Virus record (IMG/VR): IMGVR_UViG_3300035183_000666
Coordinates: 1-30,860 of that record
Source of the DNA: a virus
Length of the DNA stretch: 30,860 nt
Reading direction: 5' to 3' (one strand)
Shown here piece after piece: positions 6,937-13,083 of this stretch. Under the pieces are notes generated by a model. It ran no database searches and was not told where the DNA came from. It worked only from the letters and a program-made list of their open reading frames with translations. Every line of letters begins with the position of its first letter. Positions within the stretch are counted from its first letter, which is position 1. The translations under genes and the position numbers were made by a program.

Positions 6937-7351
6937 CGATGCTGTCCTCCGTTGCTGTGATGTGCGCTTCCTTGTGATGCTCGACGTTCACCCGTACCCG
7001 CAAGACAAGTAGATGGGAGCGATTTCTGAACGCGTCGAGGATTTCTCGGTCATGTCCGCAGCTAAGCAATTCCGCGAGCAGCAATCGGTCGGCTTTCGTG
7101 TGTGGTGGGCTGAGCTGCATCGACGTGGTCATGCGTTGCCACCAATCACCGAGAGACGGCCCGGCGTAGACCGCTGTTCGGGAACGGTCGGTCAGCGCGT
7201 CCCAGTAGCGCATGGCTTTCGGCCCGCCCCACACGTCCCAGTTGACGGAGCGGTGTGCCAATGTCAGCAGAATCTCAGCAGACCGGTCGATGTCATCGAC
7301 CGGTGGTAGCGGCGAATCAGCGACAAAAGCCGCTGTGTCGAGTTTGGTCAC
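6929..7351 (-). CDS. cas11-like: Small subunit of type IV complex (Cas11-like)
   Basis: A 140-aa, mostly helical protein beginning VTKLDTAAFVADSPLPPVDD. Key stretches are AEILLTLAHRSVNWDVWGGP, AMRYWDALTDRSR and LGDWWQRMTTSMQL. Its position between csf1 and csf2, its size and its helical character fit the small subunit of type IV-B modules; the sequence alone is less diagnostic than Csf1 or Csf2. Cas11 proteins line the belly of the effector and contact target or guide. The GTG at 7351 overlaps the csf1 stop (GTGA) and has AGGAGG upstream. Longer starts in the same frame would run inside csf1 and are unlikely. Confidence 0.72.
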   Translation of the reverse strand: MTKLDTAAFVADSPLPPVDDIDRSAEILLTLAHRSVNWDVWGGPKAMRYWDALTDRSRTAVYAGPSLGDWWQRMTTSMQLSPPHTKADRLLLAELLSCGHDREILDAFRNRSHLLVLRVRVNVEHHKEAHITATEDSIDE

Positions 7352-8043
7352 TGGTTGTCCTCCTTTGGTTTGCGTGTCGCCCGCGCTGCCACCGCGAGAC
7401 ACGACGGTCTCGTGCGCCACGGATCCAACAGTGGCCACGCCGTGACCACGAATCGTTTGCGGTCCGCGTCGAGACGCGACAGCGTCGCCCACCGTGGAGA
7501 AGGTTCCGACAGAGCGGATTCGCTGAATCCGGCTGCCCGCAAGTCGAAGAACACCGCTAATCTGCGGACATTGTCGGCGTCCCAAACGATCGTGTCATCG
7601 TCGGTGCGGACACGACCCCATTCGGCAAACGGCAGCACATGTTTCTGCCGTGAAACCGGGATGATCACAGCGGAATCTTGATCCAATGGGACCGACAGGG
7701 CTCGCACCAGATCGTGTGGCTGAGCGGGATGCACGCACACCCCGGAGCGTGACACGATCGTCGGATACGTCCGAAAGGACCGATTTTTGTGTGCCCAAGC
7801 GCACGGCGAGCAGAACCCAGTCAGCACAACGTCCCGCCACTTGCAACAATCCCACGCCATGTAGTTGTCCGAGACGACCTGGTCGCACGGATGGACCTGG
7901 CCGGTCACGCCGCACATGACACAGGTGCCCCAGACGAGATCGGCCGGAGTGGTGACACCGCGACCGGGGCCAGGCACCACAGGCTCACCCATCGCGTCCC
8001 ATACGACGCGGGCGACGGTCACGGCAGCGAGTCGGGCTGTCAC
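7348..8043 (-). CDS. csf1: Type IV Cas8-like large subunit (Csf1)
   Basis: A 231-aa protein with two CxxC pairs, C41-x2-C44 (GTCVMCGVTG) and C78-x2-C81 (FCSPCAWAHKNR), which form a zinc finger in Csf1. Around them are the typical VSDNYMAWD and FRTYPTIVSRSGV segments, like the 'LCPaCaWa...lRt.P.lV' pattern of actinobacterial type IV-B Csf1. Csf1 is the small Cas8-like subunit that joins Csf3 at one end of the complex. The GTG at 8043 overlaps the preceding stop (GTGA), with GAGGAG upstream. It opens the gene order csf1-cas11-csf2-csf3, which is the type IV-B order. Confidence 0.83.
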   Translation of the reverse strand: MTARLAAVTVARVVWDAMGEPVVPGPGRGVTTPADLVWGTCVMCGVTGQVHPCDQVVSDNYMAWDCCKWRDVVLTGFCSPCAWAHKNRSFRTYPTIVSRSGVCVHPAQPHDLVRALSVPLDQDSAVIIPVSRQKHVLPFAEWGRVRTDDDTIVWDADNVRRLAVFFDLRAAGFSESALSEPSPRWATLSRLDADRKRFVVTAWPLLDPWRTRPSCLAVAARATRKPKEDNQ

Positions 8044-8267
8044 CTGACGCTCCTCGAGAGCGCGTCACATGAGCGCCGCCACGACGCCATCGTGTCGAGG
8101 TCTTTCGATGCTCGGCTGTGATTCGGCAGGATCGTGACAACGAGCCCAACGGTTGCGACGATCAGCGCGACCACCATCAACCGAAGGCTGTGGTCGGCTG
8201 CGTCAGCGACACCAGAGATCATGACCGCTGCCACCGCGAGAGCGATCCCGAGAGCGTCACGTCTCAT
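8040..8267 (-). CDS. Small two-helix membrane protein directly upstream of csf1
   Basis: A 75-aa protein with two hydrophobic segments: residues about 4-24 (ALGIALAVAAVMISGVADAA) and about 29-47 (LRLMVVALIVATVGLVVTIL), followed by a basic tail. ATG at 8267 is preceded by AGGAG and overlaps the previous gene by 11 bases; its stop overlaps csf1 as GTGA. It could be a holin-like or superinfection-exclusion protein, or a membrane anchor working with its coiled-coil neighbour. No specific family recognised. Confidence 0.65.
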   Translation of the reverse strand: MRRDALGIALAVAAVMISGVADAADHSLRLMVVALIVATVGLVVTILPNHSRASKDLDTMASWRRSCDALSRSVR

Positions 8268-8514
8268 TGTCGACTCCTTTGATGACCCGCAGGAACTCCT
8301 CGGCTGTCCGCAGTCGACGCTGCAGAGCATCCAACGTCGTCTCGCACACCCGAAGGTCTCGGGCGAGACCTTCGGCGGTCCGCGACCATTCCCACGCCCG
8401 TGCTTCAGCGGCGGCCCTCGCTTCGCACGCCTCCGCGATGAGCGATCCGAGCCGCGCCCACGCGGCACCGGCGCCGACAGCGACACCGAGGATGAACAAC
8501 ACGACCCCGATCAC
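8257..8514 (-). CDS. Small membrane-anchored coiled-coil protein
   Basis: An 85-aa protein: one N-terminal transmembrane helix (IGVVLFILGVAVGAGAAWA) followed by an Ala/Glu/Arg-rich helix likely to form a coiled coil (EACEARAAAEARAWEWSRTA). This Rz- or spanin-like layout is common in phages, but it lies in the early operon and not with the lysis genes. GTG at 8514 overlaps the HNH gene stop (GTGA). Function unknown. Confidence 0.65.
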   Translation of the reverse strand: MIGVVLFILGVAVGAGAAWARLGSLIAEACEARAAAEARAWEWSRTAEGLARDLRVCETTLDALQRRLRTAEEFLRVIKGVDNET

Positions 8515-8909
8515 AAGATCCCCATCTGCTCAGCGATTCCGGTGAGCCGATCCAGCTCGTCCCGCCACCGGACCGACCCGCCGGCAGACGCGACCGCGTG
8601 CAACCGGAGCCGTGCCTCGCGGCCGATCACCTCGTCAACGAACTCGCCGAACATCGCGGGGCAACGCTCGAAATACGCGTGGCAGGTGGCGCACAGGCAG
8701 ACCGCGTTGTCGAGACATGTCCGAGTCACGCTGACCGACCTGGACACGATGTGCGCGCACTGCAGCGGGCAGCCCGCAGAGTGTGATCGTGGCCTGTCCG
8801 GGCAGGCGCACCGCCGGCCGCACCGCTGGCACGCGCCACGAGCACGCACGATCAGCGAATGCAACCGCGTCGCCCTACCCTTGGCGCCGGTGCCGTAGTC
8901 AACGGCCAT
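8511..8909 (-). CDS. HNH / NinG-like zinc protein, putative recombination endonuclease
   Basis: About 132 aa. CQRCGRRCAC in the first third and the later LQCAHIVSRS, TCLDNAVCLCATCHAYF give the layout of a Cys-coordinated HNH domain: paired cysteines, the 'AHi.SRs' His, the N in DNA, and the C..CH. This arrangement is seen in actinophage proteins annotated as HNH or NinG-like; NinG (lambda Rap) resolves branched DNA during recombination. It lies two genes downstream of the Rad52-like annealing protein, which supports a recombination role. ATG 8909 was chosen; GTG 8924 is possible and would overlap the previous gene by 26 bases. Confidence 0.72.
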   Translation of the reverse strand: MAVDYGTGAKGRATRLHSLIVRARGACQRCGRRCACPDRPRSHSAGCPLQCAHIVSRSVSVTRTCLDNAVCLCATCHAYFERCPAMFGEFVDEVIGREARLRLHAVASAGGSVRWRDELDRLTGIAEQMGIL

Positions 8910-9081
8910 CAGCCCGCCAGTCACGTCGAGGTGGGGCGGGCCGGTAGACGACCCTGCCAGCGTGGTCGACGTCCTCGAGGAGCGCTCCGCGTTCGACCGC
9001 GAATCGGAGCGGATCGACCAGGCGGAGCGCCTCGATGATCATCCTGTCTGGGTGTGGTTCCGGGGGGTTCCCACTCATCAT
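8899..9081 (-). CDS. Hypothetical 60-aa phage protein
   Basis: Starts MMSGNPPEPHPDRMIIEALR and ends with a Pro/Arg-rich segment. ATG at 9081 overlaps the stop of the Rad52-like gene by one base (TGATG), with a second ATG at 9078. No known domain. It sits between the annealing protein and the HNH protein and could be an adaptor, but there is no direct sign of this. Confidence 0.6.
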   Translation of the reverse strand: MMSGNPPEPHPDRMIIEALRLVDPLRFAVERGALLEDVDHAGRVVYRPAPPRRDWRADGR

Positions 9082-9899
9082 CAGTCCTCCAGTGCGTCGA
9101 GAGCTGCGCGCACGAGATCAGGGTCAGTCACGTCGCTGAGCGATGACGGTGCACGCCGACCGGCCCGGCGGGCCGCCGCGACGGCCGCCTTGAGAGCACG
9201 CGCGCGTTTCGGTGACGTGTCCGCAGCGCTCAGGAGCCGGTCGAGCAGGTCGAGATTCTCGGTGCTCGTCTCGTGCGCATCACCACCGGGATCGCCGGTC
9301 GTGGCGGAACGCGGCGGGGTGGAGCCCGGTGGGGCCGGCGTCGTGCTCGCCTCGACACCAGCCCCACCGGGAAGCGGGGAGCACGGATCGGCAGCGCCGA
9401 CCTCGCCCGAGGGGACAGGCCCCGAGGGGCCAGGCGAGGACTCCCCGAGATCCTCTCTCGACCACAGGTCCAGTGCGACACCGAACCGCATCGCGCCGTT
9501 GCGGATCGCGTCGCTGATCAGCTGCTTGTCCAGCTCGACGGCGTCAGCTGGCGCGACGCCGACGGCCGGTCGAGTGACACCAGCGACGGTGAGACGGATC
9601 CAGAGCTTCGCTTCGCCGCTTTCGACGCGGATCATCGGCCCGCCGTCGGCGGCGTACGCCATCGGCTCCCACCCCCAGTCCGGGTCGACTGTGAGCAGAC
9701 GGTCAGTCACTGCTGCGTGACCGACGAAATCGAGGTGGACATGCGCGGGTGAGATGCTCACTCTGCAGACATCGCAACGCTGTCTGCGGTGCTGCTGGCA
9801 GCGTTTCTGGATGCAGTCCCGGCACGTCACCCGCGGGAGTTTCCCGATTTGGCTCGCAGGGAACGGTGCCCGCAGCGCGGCGGCCTGCTCAGGAGTCAC
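9081..9899 (-). CDS. Rad52-like single-strand annealing protein (predicted)
   Basis: A 272-aa protein. After FPASQIGKLPRVTC comes a Cys-rich segment (CRDCIQKRC ... CDVC). Then the core: HLDFVGHAAVTDRLLTVDPD and WGWEP, LWIRLTVAGVTRPAVG, and ELDKQLISDAIRNGAMRFGV then ALDLW. The 'tdRL..vdp.W', 'gv.r.GvG.a' and 'sDAikrAamrfGi.l.LW' order is that of Rad52/Sak-type annealases. Residues 150-215 form a Pro/Gly/Ser linker, and a short helical C-terminus follows. Such proteins pair single-stranded phage DNA during replication and recombination. GTG 9899 overlaps the preceding stop (GTGA) with GGGAGG upstream. Longer in-frame starts up to 10049 would lie inside the previous gene. No partner exonuclease was found. 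Confidence 0.72.
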   Translation of the reverse strand: MTPEQAAALRAPFPASQIGKLPRVTCRDCIQKRCQQHRRQRCDVCRVSISPAHVHLDFVGHAAVTDRLLTVDPDWGWEPMAYAADGGPMIRVESGEAKLWIRLTVAGVTRPAVGVAPADAVELDKQLISDAIRNGAMRFGVALDLWSREDLGESSPGPSGPVPSGEVGAADPCSPLPGGAGVEASTTPAPPGSTPPRSATTGDPGGDAHETSTENLDLLDRLLSAADTSPKRARALKAAVAAARRAGRRAPSSLSDVTDPDLVRAALDALED

Positions 9900-10357
9900 T
9901 CGTCCTCCCCCCACGTGGACGGTGCGCCGCGGAGCGGTTCGATCCGCACCGCGATCCGTGAGCGTGTCTCGCGCTCGCGGTAGAGGTCGGGGTTGAGTCC
10001 GAGGCCCCGGATCCGGGGAGCGGACCACTTCGTGGAGGCCGGCAGACACGCGACCAGTTCATCGATGTCACCACCGACAGCTCTGATCACGTCCCGCGCG
10101 ACCGCGGCGTGGTCCCATCGTTCCGACGCGGATGCCGATCTGGACACGATGATCTCGTGCGTGGAATCCCAGATCGGCATCGACCGGTCAACGGTCGCGG
10201 CGATCTCCGCGTCGATCGTCGCTCGCAACGCGGCGAGATCAGCGGCGAGGTCGCTGCACAGCTGGTGTGCGCGGGCGAGATCGTCGAGATCCAGGCGGGG
10301 GACCTCGAGGTCCGCGGCCGTCAGCAGCCCGCGGACCTGTTCCAGCTGGGCGAGCAT
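9896..10357 (-). CDS. Hypothetical phage protein near the annealase
   Basis: A 153-aa protein, helical in its first half (LAQLEQVRGLLTAADLEVPR, then RAHQLCSDLAADLAALRATI), with a C-terminal half rich in Trp and Arg. No family recognised. ATG at 10357 overlaps the previous stop by one base. Its tight coupling to the Rad52-like gene suggests a DNA metabolism accessory. Confidence 0.65.
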   Translation of the reverse strand: MLAQLEQVRGLLTAADLEVPRLDLDDLARAHQLCSDLAADLAALRATIDAEIAATVDRSMPIWDSTHEIIVSRSASASERWDHAAVARDVIRAVGGDIDELVACLPASTKWSAPRIRGLGLNPDLYRERETRSRIAVRIEPLRGAPSTWGEDE

Positions 10358-10812
10358 CAGTCCTCGCTCTCGGTGTGACCGAAGCTGCGGAGGTGTTGCG
10401 CCGTGAGCGGTGAGTTCGGCTCGCCGAACGGGTCATCGGCTGGCACGACCGTCGGCCGCGGGATGAGCACACGCACCGGCGCCGACAGCGACATTGTCAC
10501 GTCACCAGCAGAATGCAGGACGTGCACGCAACTGGTGGCGAGGTTGACCGTCACCGACGTGACCGTCTCGATCTTGTCGGGTCCGAAGAAGATCCGATCG
10601 CCACGGACGAGCTGCGCAGCAGCGATGGTGGCGGTGTCAGGGCCGATGATCTCGCGGACCGCGGCGATGATGCGGGGCCCGAGATCCTCCCAGACCGCGT
10701 CGGTGGCGAGCAGGCGCACCGTGCCGACGCACACGGCCCGCAGACTGGACCGGTGATCCGCGCGTACAGCGGTGTCGCGATCCGCGATGAGCGCAACTGC
10801 TGGTCCGTGCAT
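10357..10812 (-). CDS. Hypothetical protein with a beta-rich, Hint/SH3-like segment
   Basis: A 151-aa protein starting MHGPAVALIADRDTAVRADH. The segment LVRGDRIFFGPDKIETVTSV through HSAGDVTMSLSAPVRVL alternates short beta strands with a GD turn, as in Hint- or SH3-like barrels; this is a structural impression, not a family assignment. ATG 10812 follows GGAGAGGGG. Upstream reading in frame crosses the 10837-10880 hairpin, so longer starts are unlikely. It is the second gene of the early operon. Confidence 0.65.
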   Translation of the reverse strand: MHGPAVALIADRDTAVRADHRSSLRAVCVGTVRLLATDAVWEDLGPRIIAAVREIIGPDTATIAAAQLVRGDRIFFGPDKIETVTSVTVNLATSCVHVLHSAGDVTMSLSAPVRVLIPRPTVVPADDPFGEPNSPLTAQHLRSFGHTESED

Positions 10813-10836
10813 GTGTTTCCCCTCTCCTTGTTGGGA

Positions 10837-10880
10837 GCTGGGCCGGGGCAAGGTGACGGCGGAGCCCGCCCCGGCCCAGC
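10837..10880 (-). terminator. Perfect 13-bp stem-loop between early genes 1 and 2
   Basis: Arms GCTGGGCCGGGGC (10837-10849) and GCCCCGGCCCAGC (10868-10880) pair perfectly with an 18-base loop. There is no U-run after it. It lies in the only sizeable gap of the early operon, 24 bases before the next start codon. It could attenuate transcription, stabilise the downstream mRNA or hold an RNA-binding site. Confidence 0.6.
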
Positions 10881-10886
10881 AAGTGG

Positions 10887-11243
10887 TCACGCAGCCGGAG
10901 GCTGGTCGTCGTCCGCGTGACCGGTGGTGGCGGTGGTGGTGGGTGAGCCGGCCCCGACGTGGGTGGAACAGGGAGTGCTGGCGCGTGGAAGCCCATCGGG
11001 GCCGGCTCGGGCTGTGGCTCGGGCTGTGGGGTGCGATCCGGGATCTGAGTCAGCGCACCATCGGCGCATCGCCTCCGGAGAAACGTCGACGAGGCCGGCG
11101 GTTGCGTCGGCCAGGTCCCGAGCGATCAGACGCCACGACCGGCCGTCAGCTCGGCGTCGGGCCACAAACGCCGTCAGCGACGACCCGGTCCGCGCTTCGA
11201 CGACCGCCTCGACTGCCCGCCGCAACGGCGTCATGGATGACAT
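10887..11243 (-). CDS. Small HTH regulator, first gene of the leftward early operon (Cro-like position)
   Basis: A 118-aa protein. Residues about 20-65 (SLTAFVARRRADGRSWRLIA, RDLADATAGLVDVSPEAM, RRWC) form a helix-turn-helix of the kind found in small actinophage regulators that sit opposite the repressor. The C-terminal third is low-complexity (Thr/Pro/Gly) and probably disordered. I prefer ATG 11243 because a TTGACA / CAGAAT promoter places the transcript start at or next to it, giving a leaderless mRNA. ATG 11234 is an alternative. Its place suggests Cro-like control of the repressor side. Confidence 0.7.
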   Translation of the reverse strand: MSSMTPLRRAVEAVVEARTGSSLTAFVARRRADGRSWRLIARDLADATAGLVDVSPEAMRRWCADSDPGSHPTARATARAGPDGLPRASTPCSTHVGAGSPTTTATTGHADDDQPPAA

Positions 11244-11249
11244 GACCGC

Positions 11250-11278
11250 ATTCTGATCCCGAATTTCGCAAGTGTCAA
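11250..11278 (-). promoter_or_regulatory. Leftward early promoter
   Basis: On the minus strand, TTGACA (11278-11273) is followed after exactly 17 bases by CAGAAT (11255-11250). The predicted start of transcription is close to 11243, the ATG of the first early gene. It would drive the whole 11-kb operon, including the annealase, cas, radical SAM, WhiB and replication genes. Confidence 0.7.
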
Positions 11279-11285
11279 CCATTTC

Positions 11286-11300
11286 GCCACCACTGGTGGC
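11286..11300 (+). promoter_or_regulatory. Candidate operator palindrome
   Basis: GCCACCA and TGGTGGC flank a single central C, a perfect 7-1-7 inverted repeat. It lies between the divergent start codons, beside the leftward -35 box, and overlaps the proposed rightward -35. A site here could let one regulator control both directions. No second copy was found nearby. Confidence 0.6.
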
Positions 11301-11325
11301 AACTTCTGTGTCGCTCTGTCATGCT
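11297..11325 (+). promoter_or_regulatory. Candidate rightward promoter of the repressor-integrase unit
   Basis: TGGCAA (11297-11302), 17 bases, then CATGCT (11320-11325). The boxes are weak matches to consensus, but the spacing is ideal and the predicted start falls at about 11332, the repressor ATG, again leaderless. No ribosome binding site is seen before that ATG, which supports this. Confidence 0.45.
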
Positions 11326-11331
11326 GTTCGC

Positions 11332-11703
11332 ATGGCTCTCACCGAAGCCGCGTCCGCCATGCGGCCATTCGACGTGCGTCGCAACATCGCTGCCGTCGTC
11401 AAGCTCTTGATGCGACTCCGCGACGAGTCACAACAGGAATTGGCACCAGCGATTCACATGAGCCCCTCATCACTCAGTCGGGCACTCAACGCGCAACGCG
11501 CATGGACCGACGAGGACCTCGCTCATCTCGCCAGCCACTTCGGTGTGTCACCGGCGACCTTCTTCCGGCCGGTCGAGGACCTCGAGGGCGAGCTGCTCGC
11601 CCCCGTTCAGAATTGGAAGATTCTGAACCAGCTCACCACCGTCGAGCACTTCGGGCAACTCGAGTTCGCCTTCAATGACCCCCCGCAGCTCGAGCTGGTG
11701 TGA
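11332..11703 (+). CDS. XRE-family repressor-like DNA-binding protein
   Basis: A 123-aa protein. Residues about 18-75 (NIAAVVKLLMRLRDESQQEL, then MSPSSLSRALNAQRAWTDED, LAHLASHFGVSP) form a five-helix XRE/lambda-repressor HTH domain. The C-terminal 45 residues are not a peptidase-type repressor domain. The ATG at 11332 was chosen over an earlier in-frame GTG/ATG-type start at 11272, because that would place the operator palindrome inside the gene. It is divergent from the early operon and followed by the integrase, the usual immunity arrangement. It is the likely immunity repressor, but too short for RecA-stimulated self-cleavage. Confidence 0.8.
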   Translation: MALTEAASAMRPFDVRRNIAAVVKLLMRLRDESQQELAPAIHMSPSSLSRALNAQRAWTDEDLAHLASHFGVSPATFFRPVEDLEGELLAPVQNWKILNQLTTVEHFGQLEFAFNDPPQLELV

Positions 11704-11742
11704 CCGCTCACATCAGCGTCACATCCTGCCGACAGACTCGAC

Positions 11743-12582
11743 ATGGGGGACGAATGGCGTGTGGTGGTGGAGGCCCATCTCTCTGATGCTCGAGCGAGGA
11801 ACCTGCGGCCCAGCACCATCGAGCAGCGTCGACGTGCTCTGACCCGGCTGCGACGGTGGCTCGGGCGTGACCCGCTCACCGCCCGAGATGACGAGCTGGC
11901 CGAGTTCATCGCCCGCCCGACGCTGTCAGCTGAGGCACGAGCAACCGAGCTGAGCCATCTCCGCCAGTTCTTCCGATGGGCACTCAGATGGGGGTATCTG
12001 ACGGTCGACCCGACGATCAACCTCGAGCGACCGCGGCTACCGAGACGTGTCCCGAGACCGATGTCCGAGGGCGACCTCGCCATGGCCCTCGACCTCGCAC
12101 CGGAGCGGATCCGACCATGGCTGCTGTTGGCGGGCTGGGCGGGGCTGCGCTGCGCTGAGATCGCTCAGCTGCGCGCGGAGGACATCTTGTGGCACACAGA
12201 CCCAGCGATCATCGTGATCACGGCAGGCAAGGGCGGGCACGCGGGCACGGTGCCGATGGGTCGGTGGCTCGCCGCCGAGCTGCACAGTTGTGGATTGCCA
12301 CGGAAGGGATGGCTGTTCCCGCGGCGCGACGGTCAGGCTGGACATGTGCCGGCGCACCTCGTGAGTCAGCTGACCAACCGCTTCCTCCGCGAAATCGGGA
12401 TCGACGCCACGATGCACATGCTCCGGCACCGGTTCGGCACCCAGGCCTACCGCGCGTCCGGTCGGGATCTGCGCTTGACACAGGAGCTGCTGCGTCATGC
12501 GAGCCCCGCATCGACGCAGCGCTACACCTGGGTCGATCCGGTCGAGGCGACGCTCACTGTCGACGCCCTCCCCGTGGTCTGA
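11743..12582 (+). CDS. int: Tyrosine recombinase / phage integrase (XerC/D-like)
   Basis: A 279-aa protein. Residues about 5-90 are the SAM-like core-binding domain; residues 105-270 are the catalytic domain with all six residues visible: Arg136 (GLRCAE), Lys163 (AGKGGH), His225 and Arg228 (HMLRHRF), His252 (LLRHAS) and the nucleophile Tyr261 (TQRYTW). The length is that of XerC/D-type enzymes, with no extra N-terminal arm-binding domain as in lambda Int, so the attachment site may be simple. It follows the repressor by 39 bases. It marks the element as temperate. I could not find attP by eye. Confidence 0.95.
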   Translation: MGDEWRVVVEAHLSDARARNLRPSTIEQRRRALTRLRRWLGRDPLTARDDELAEFIARPTLSAEARATELSHLRQFFRWALRWGYLTVDPTINLERPRLPRRVPRPMSEGDLAMALDLAPERIRPWLLLAGWAGLRCAEIAQLRAEDILWHTDPAIIVITAGKGGHAGTVPMGRWLAAELHSCGLPRKGWLFPRRDGQAGHVPAHLVSQLTNRFLREIGIDATMHMLRHRFGTQAYRASGRDLRLTQELLRHASPASTQRYTWVDPVEATLTVDALPVV

Positions 12583-12601
12583 CACCGACTGTCATTTTTT
12601 T
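12580..12601 (+). terminator. Intrinsic terminator after the integrase
   Basis: TGACA (12580-12584), loop CCGAC, TGTCA (12590-12594), then seven T (12595-12601). The stem is short but the T-run is rare in this GC-rich sequence, and the position directly after the integrase stop is right. Confidence 0.6.
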
Positions 12602-12602
12602 G

Positions 12603-12631
12603 TTGACAGCCGGCTCTCAGTGTGTCATCAT
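12603..12631 (+). promoter_or_regulatory. Rightward promoter before the gene at 12691
   Basis: TTGACA (12603-12608), 17 bases, CATCAT (12626-12631). It lies immediately after the integrase terminator and gives a leader of about 53 bases that ends in GGAGG before the ATG at 12691. The two downstream genes thus have their own promoter, probably active in the prophage. Confidence 0.65.
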
Positions 12632-12690
12632 TCTGGTGACGCGACTGGCGGCTGCCCGAGGGGGCGGCCGGGAATCACGGAGGTGGCACG

Positions 12691-13083
12691 ATGTTCGAGA
12701 CACTCGAGACCATCGCCGGCCGAGATGGCCGGTTCGACGTGGTCGGCGTGACGCCGATCCAGGACAACATCACCCACCGCGTGGAGGGTGCGCTGATTTC
12801 GACCCCCGCCAGCCGCACCTGCCTGATGTGCGGCCAAGAACTGACCTTCCGTCCGCTGCGCGTCGAAGGCTACTTCGACCGCGACGAATCCCTGTGGGTC
12901 ACGGCCACCTGGGATGCTGCCCACGGTTGCGGGCAATGGCCGCCGATCGCTTCGGTCGGCGTCCCACTCGATGCGTGCGACGACCCGGACCGCATCCGCG
13001 CCGCGCTCGACAGACTCGTCGACGAGCGGGACGCGCTCGCCATCGCCGACGCGGACGACGCGGACGACGAGGTGACCGTATGA
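12691..13083 (+). CDS. Hypothetical protein with Cys pairs, rightward unit
   Basis: A 130-aa acidic protein starting MFETLETIAGRDGRFDVVGV. It has TCLMCGQELTF (CxxC) and AAHGCGQW, which together could bind zinc, and an Asp/Ala-rich tail. No known family. A clear GGAGG precedes the ATG. It is co-transcribed with the HTH protein through an ATGA overlap. Expression separate from the lytic operons suggests a lysogenic or accessory role, but the function is unknown. Confidence 0.7.
   Translation: MFETLETIAGRDGRFDVVGVTPIQDNITHRVEGALISTPASRTCLMCGQELTFRPLRVEGYFDRDESLWVTATWDAAHGCGQWPPIASVGVPLDACDDPDRIRAALDRLVDERDALAIADADDADDEVTV

Noticed and set aside
11272-11331. Longer start for the repressor gene
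   Set aside because: It would put the palindrome and the promoter inside the coding region; the 20 added residues do not look like part of the HTH domain.
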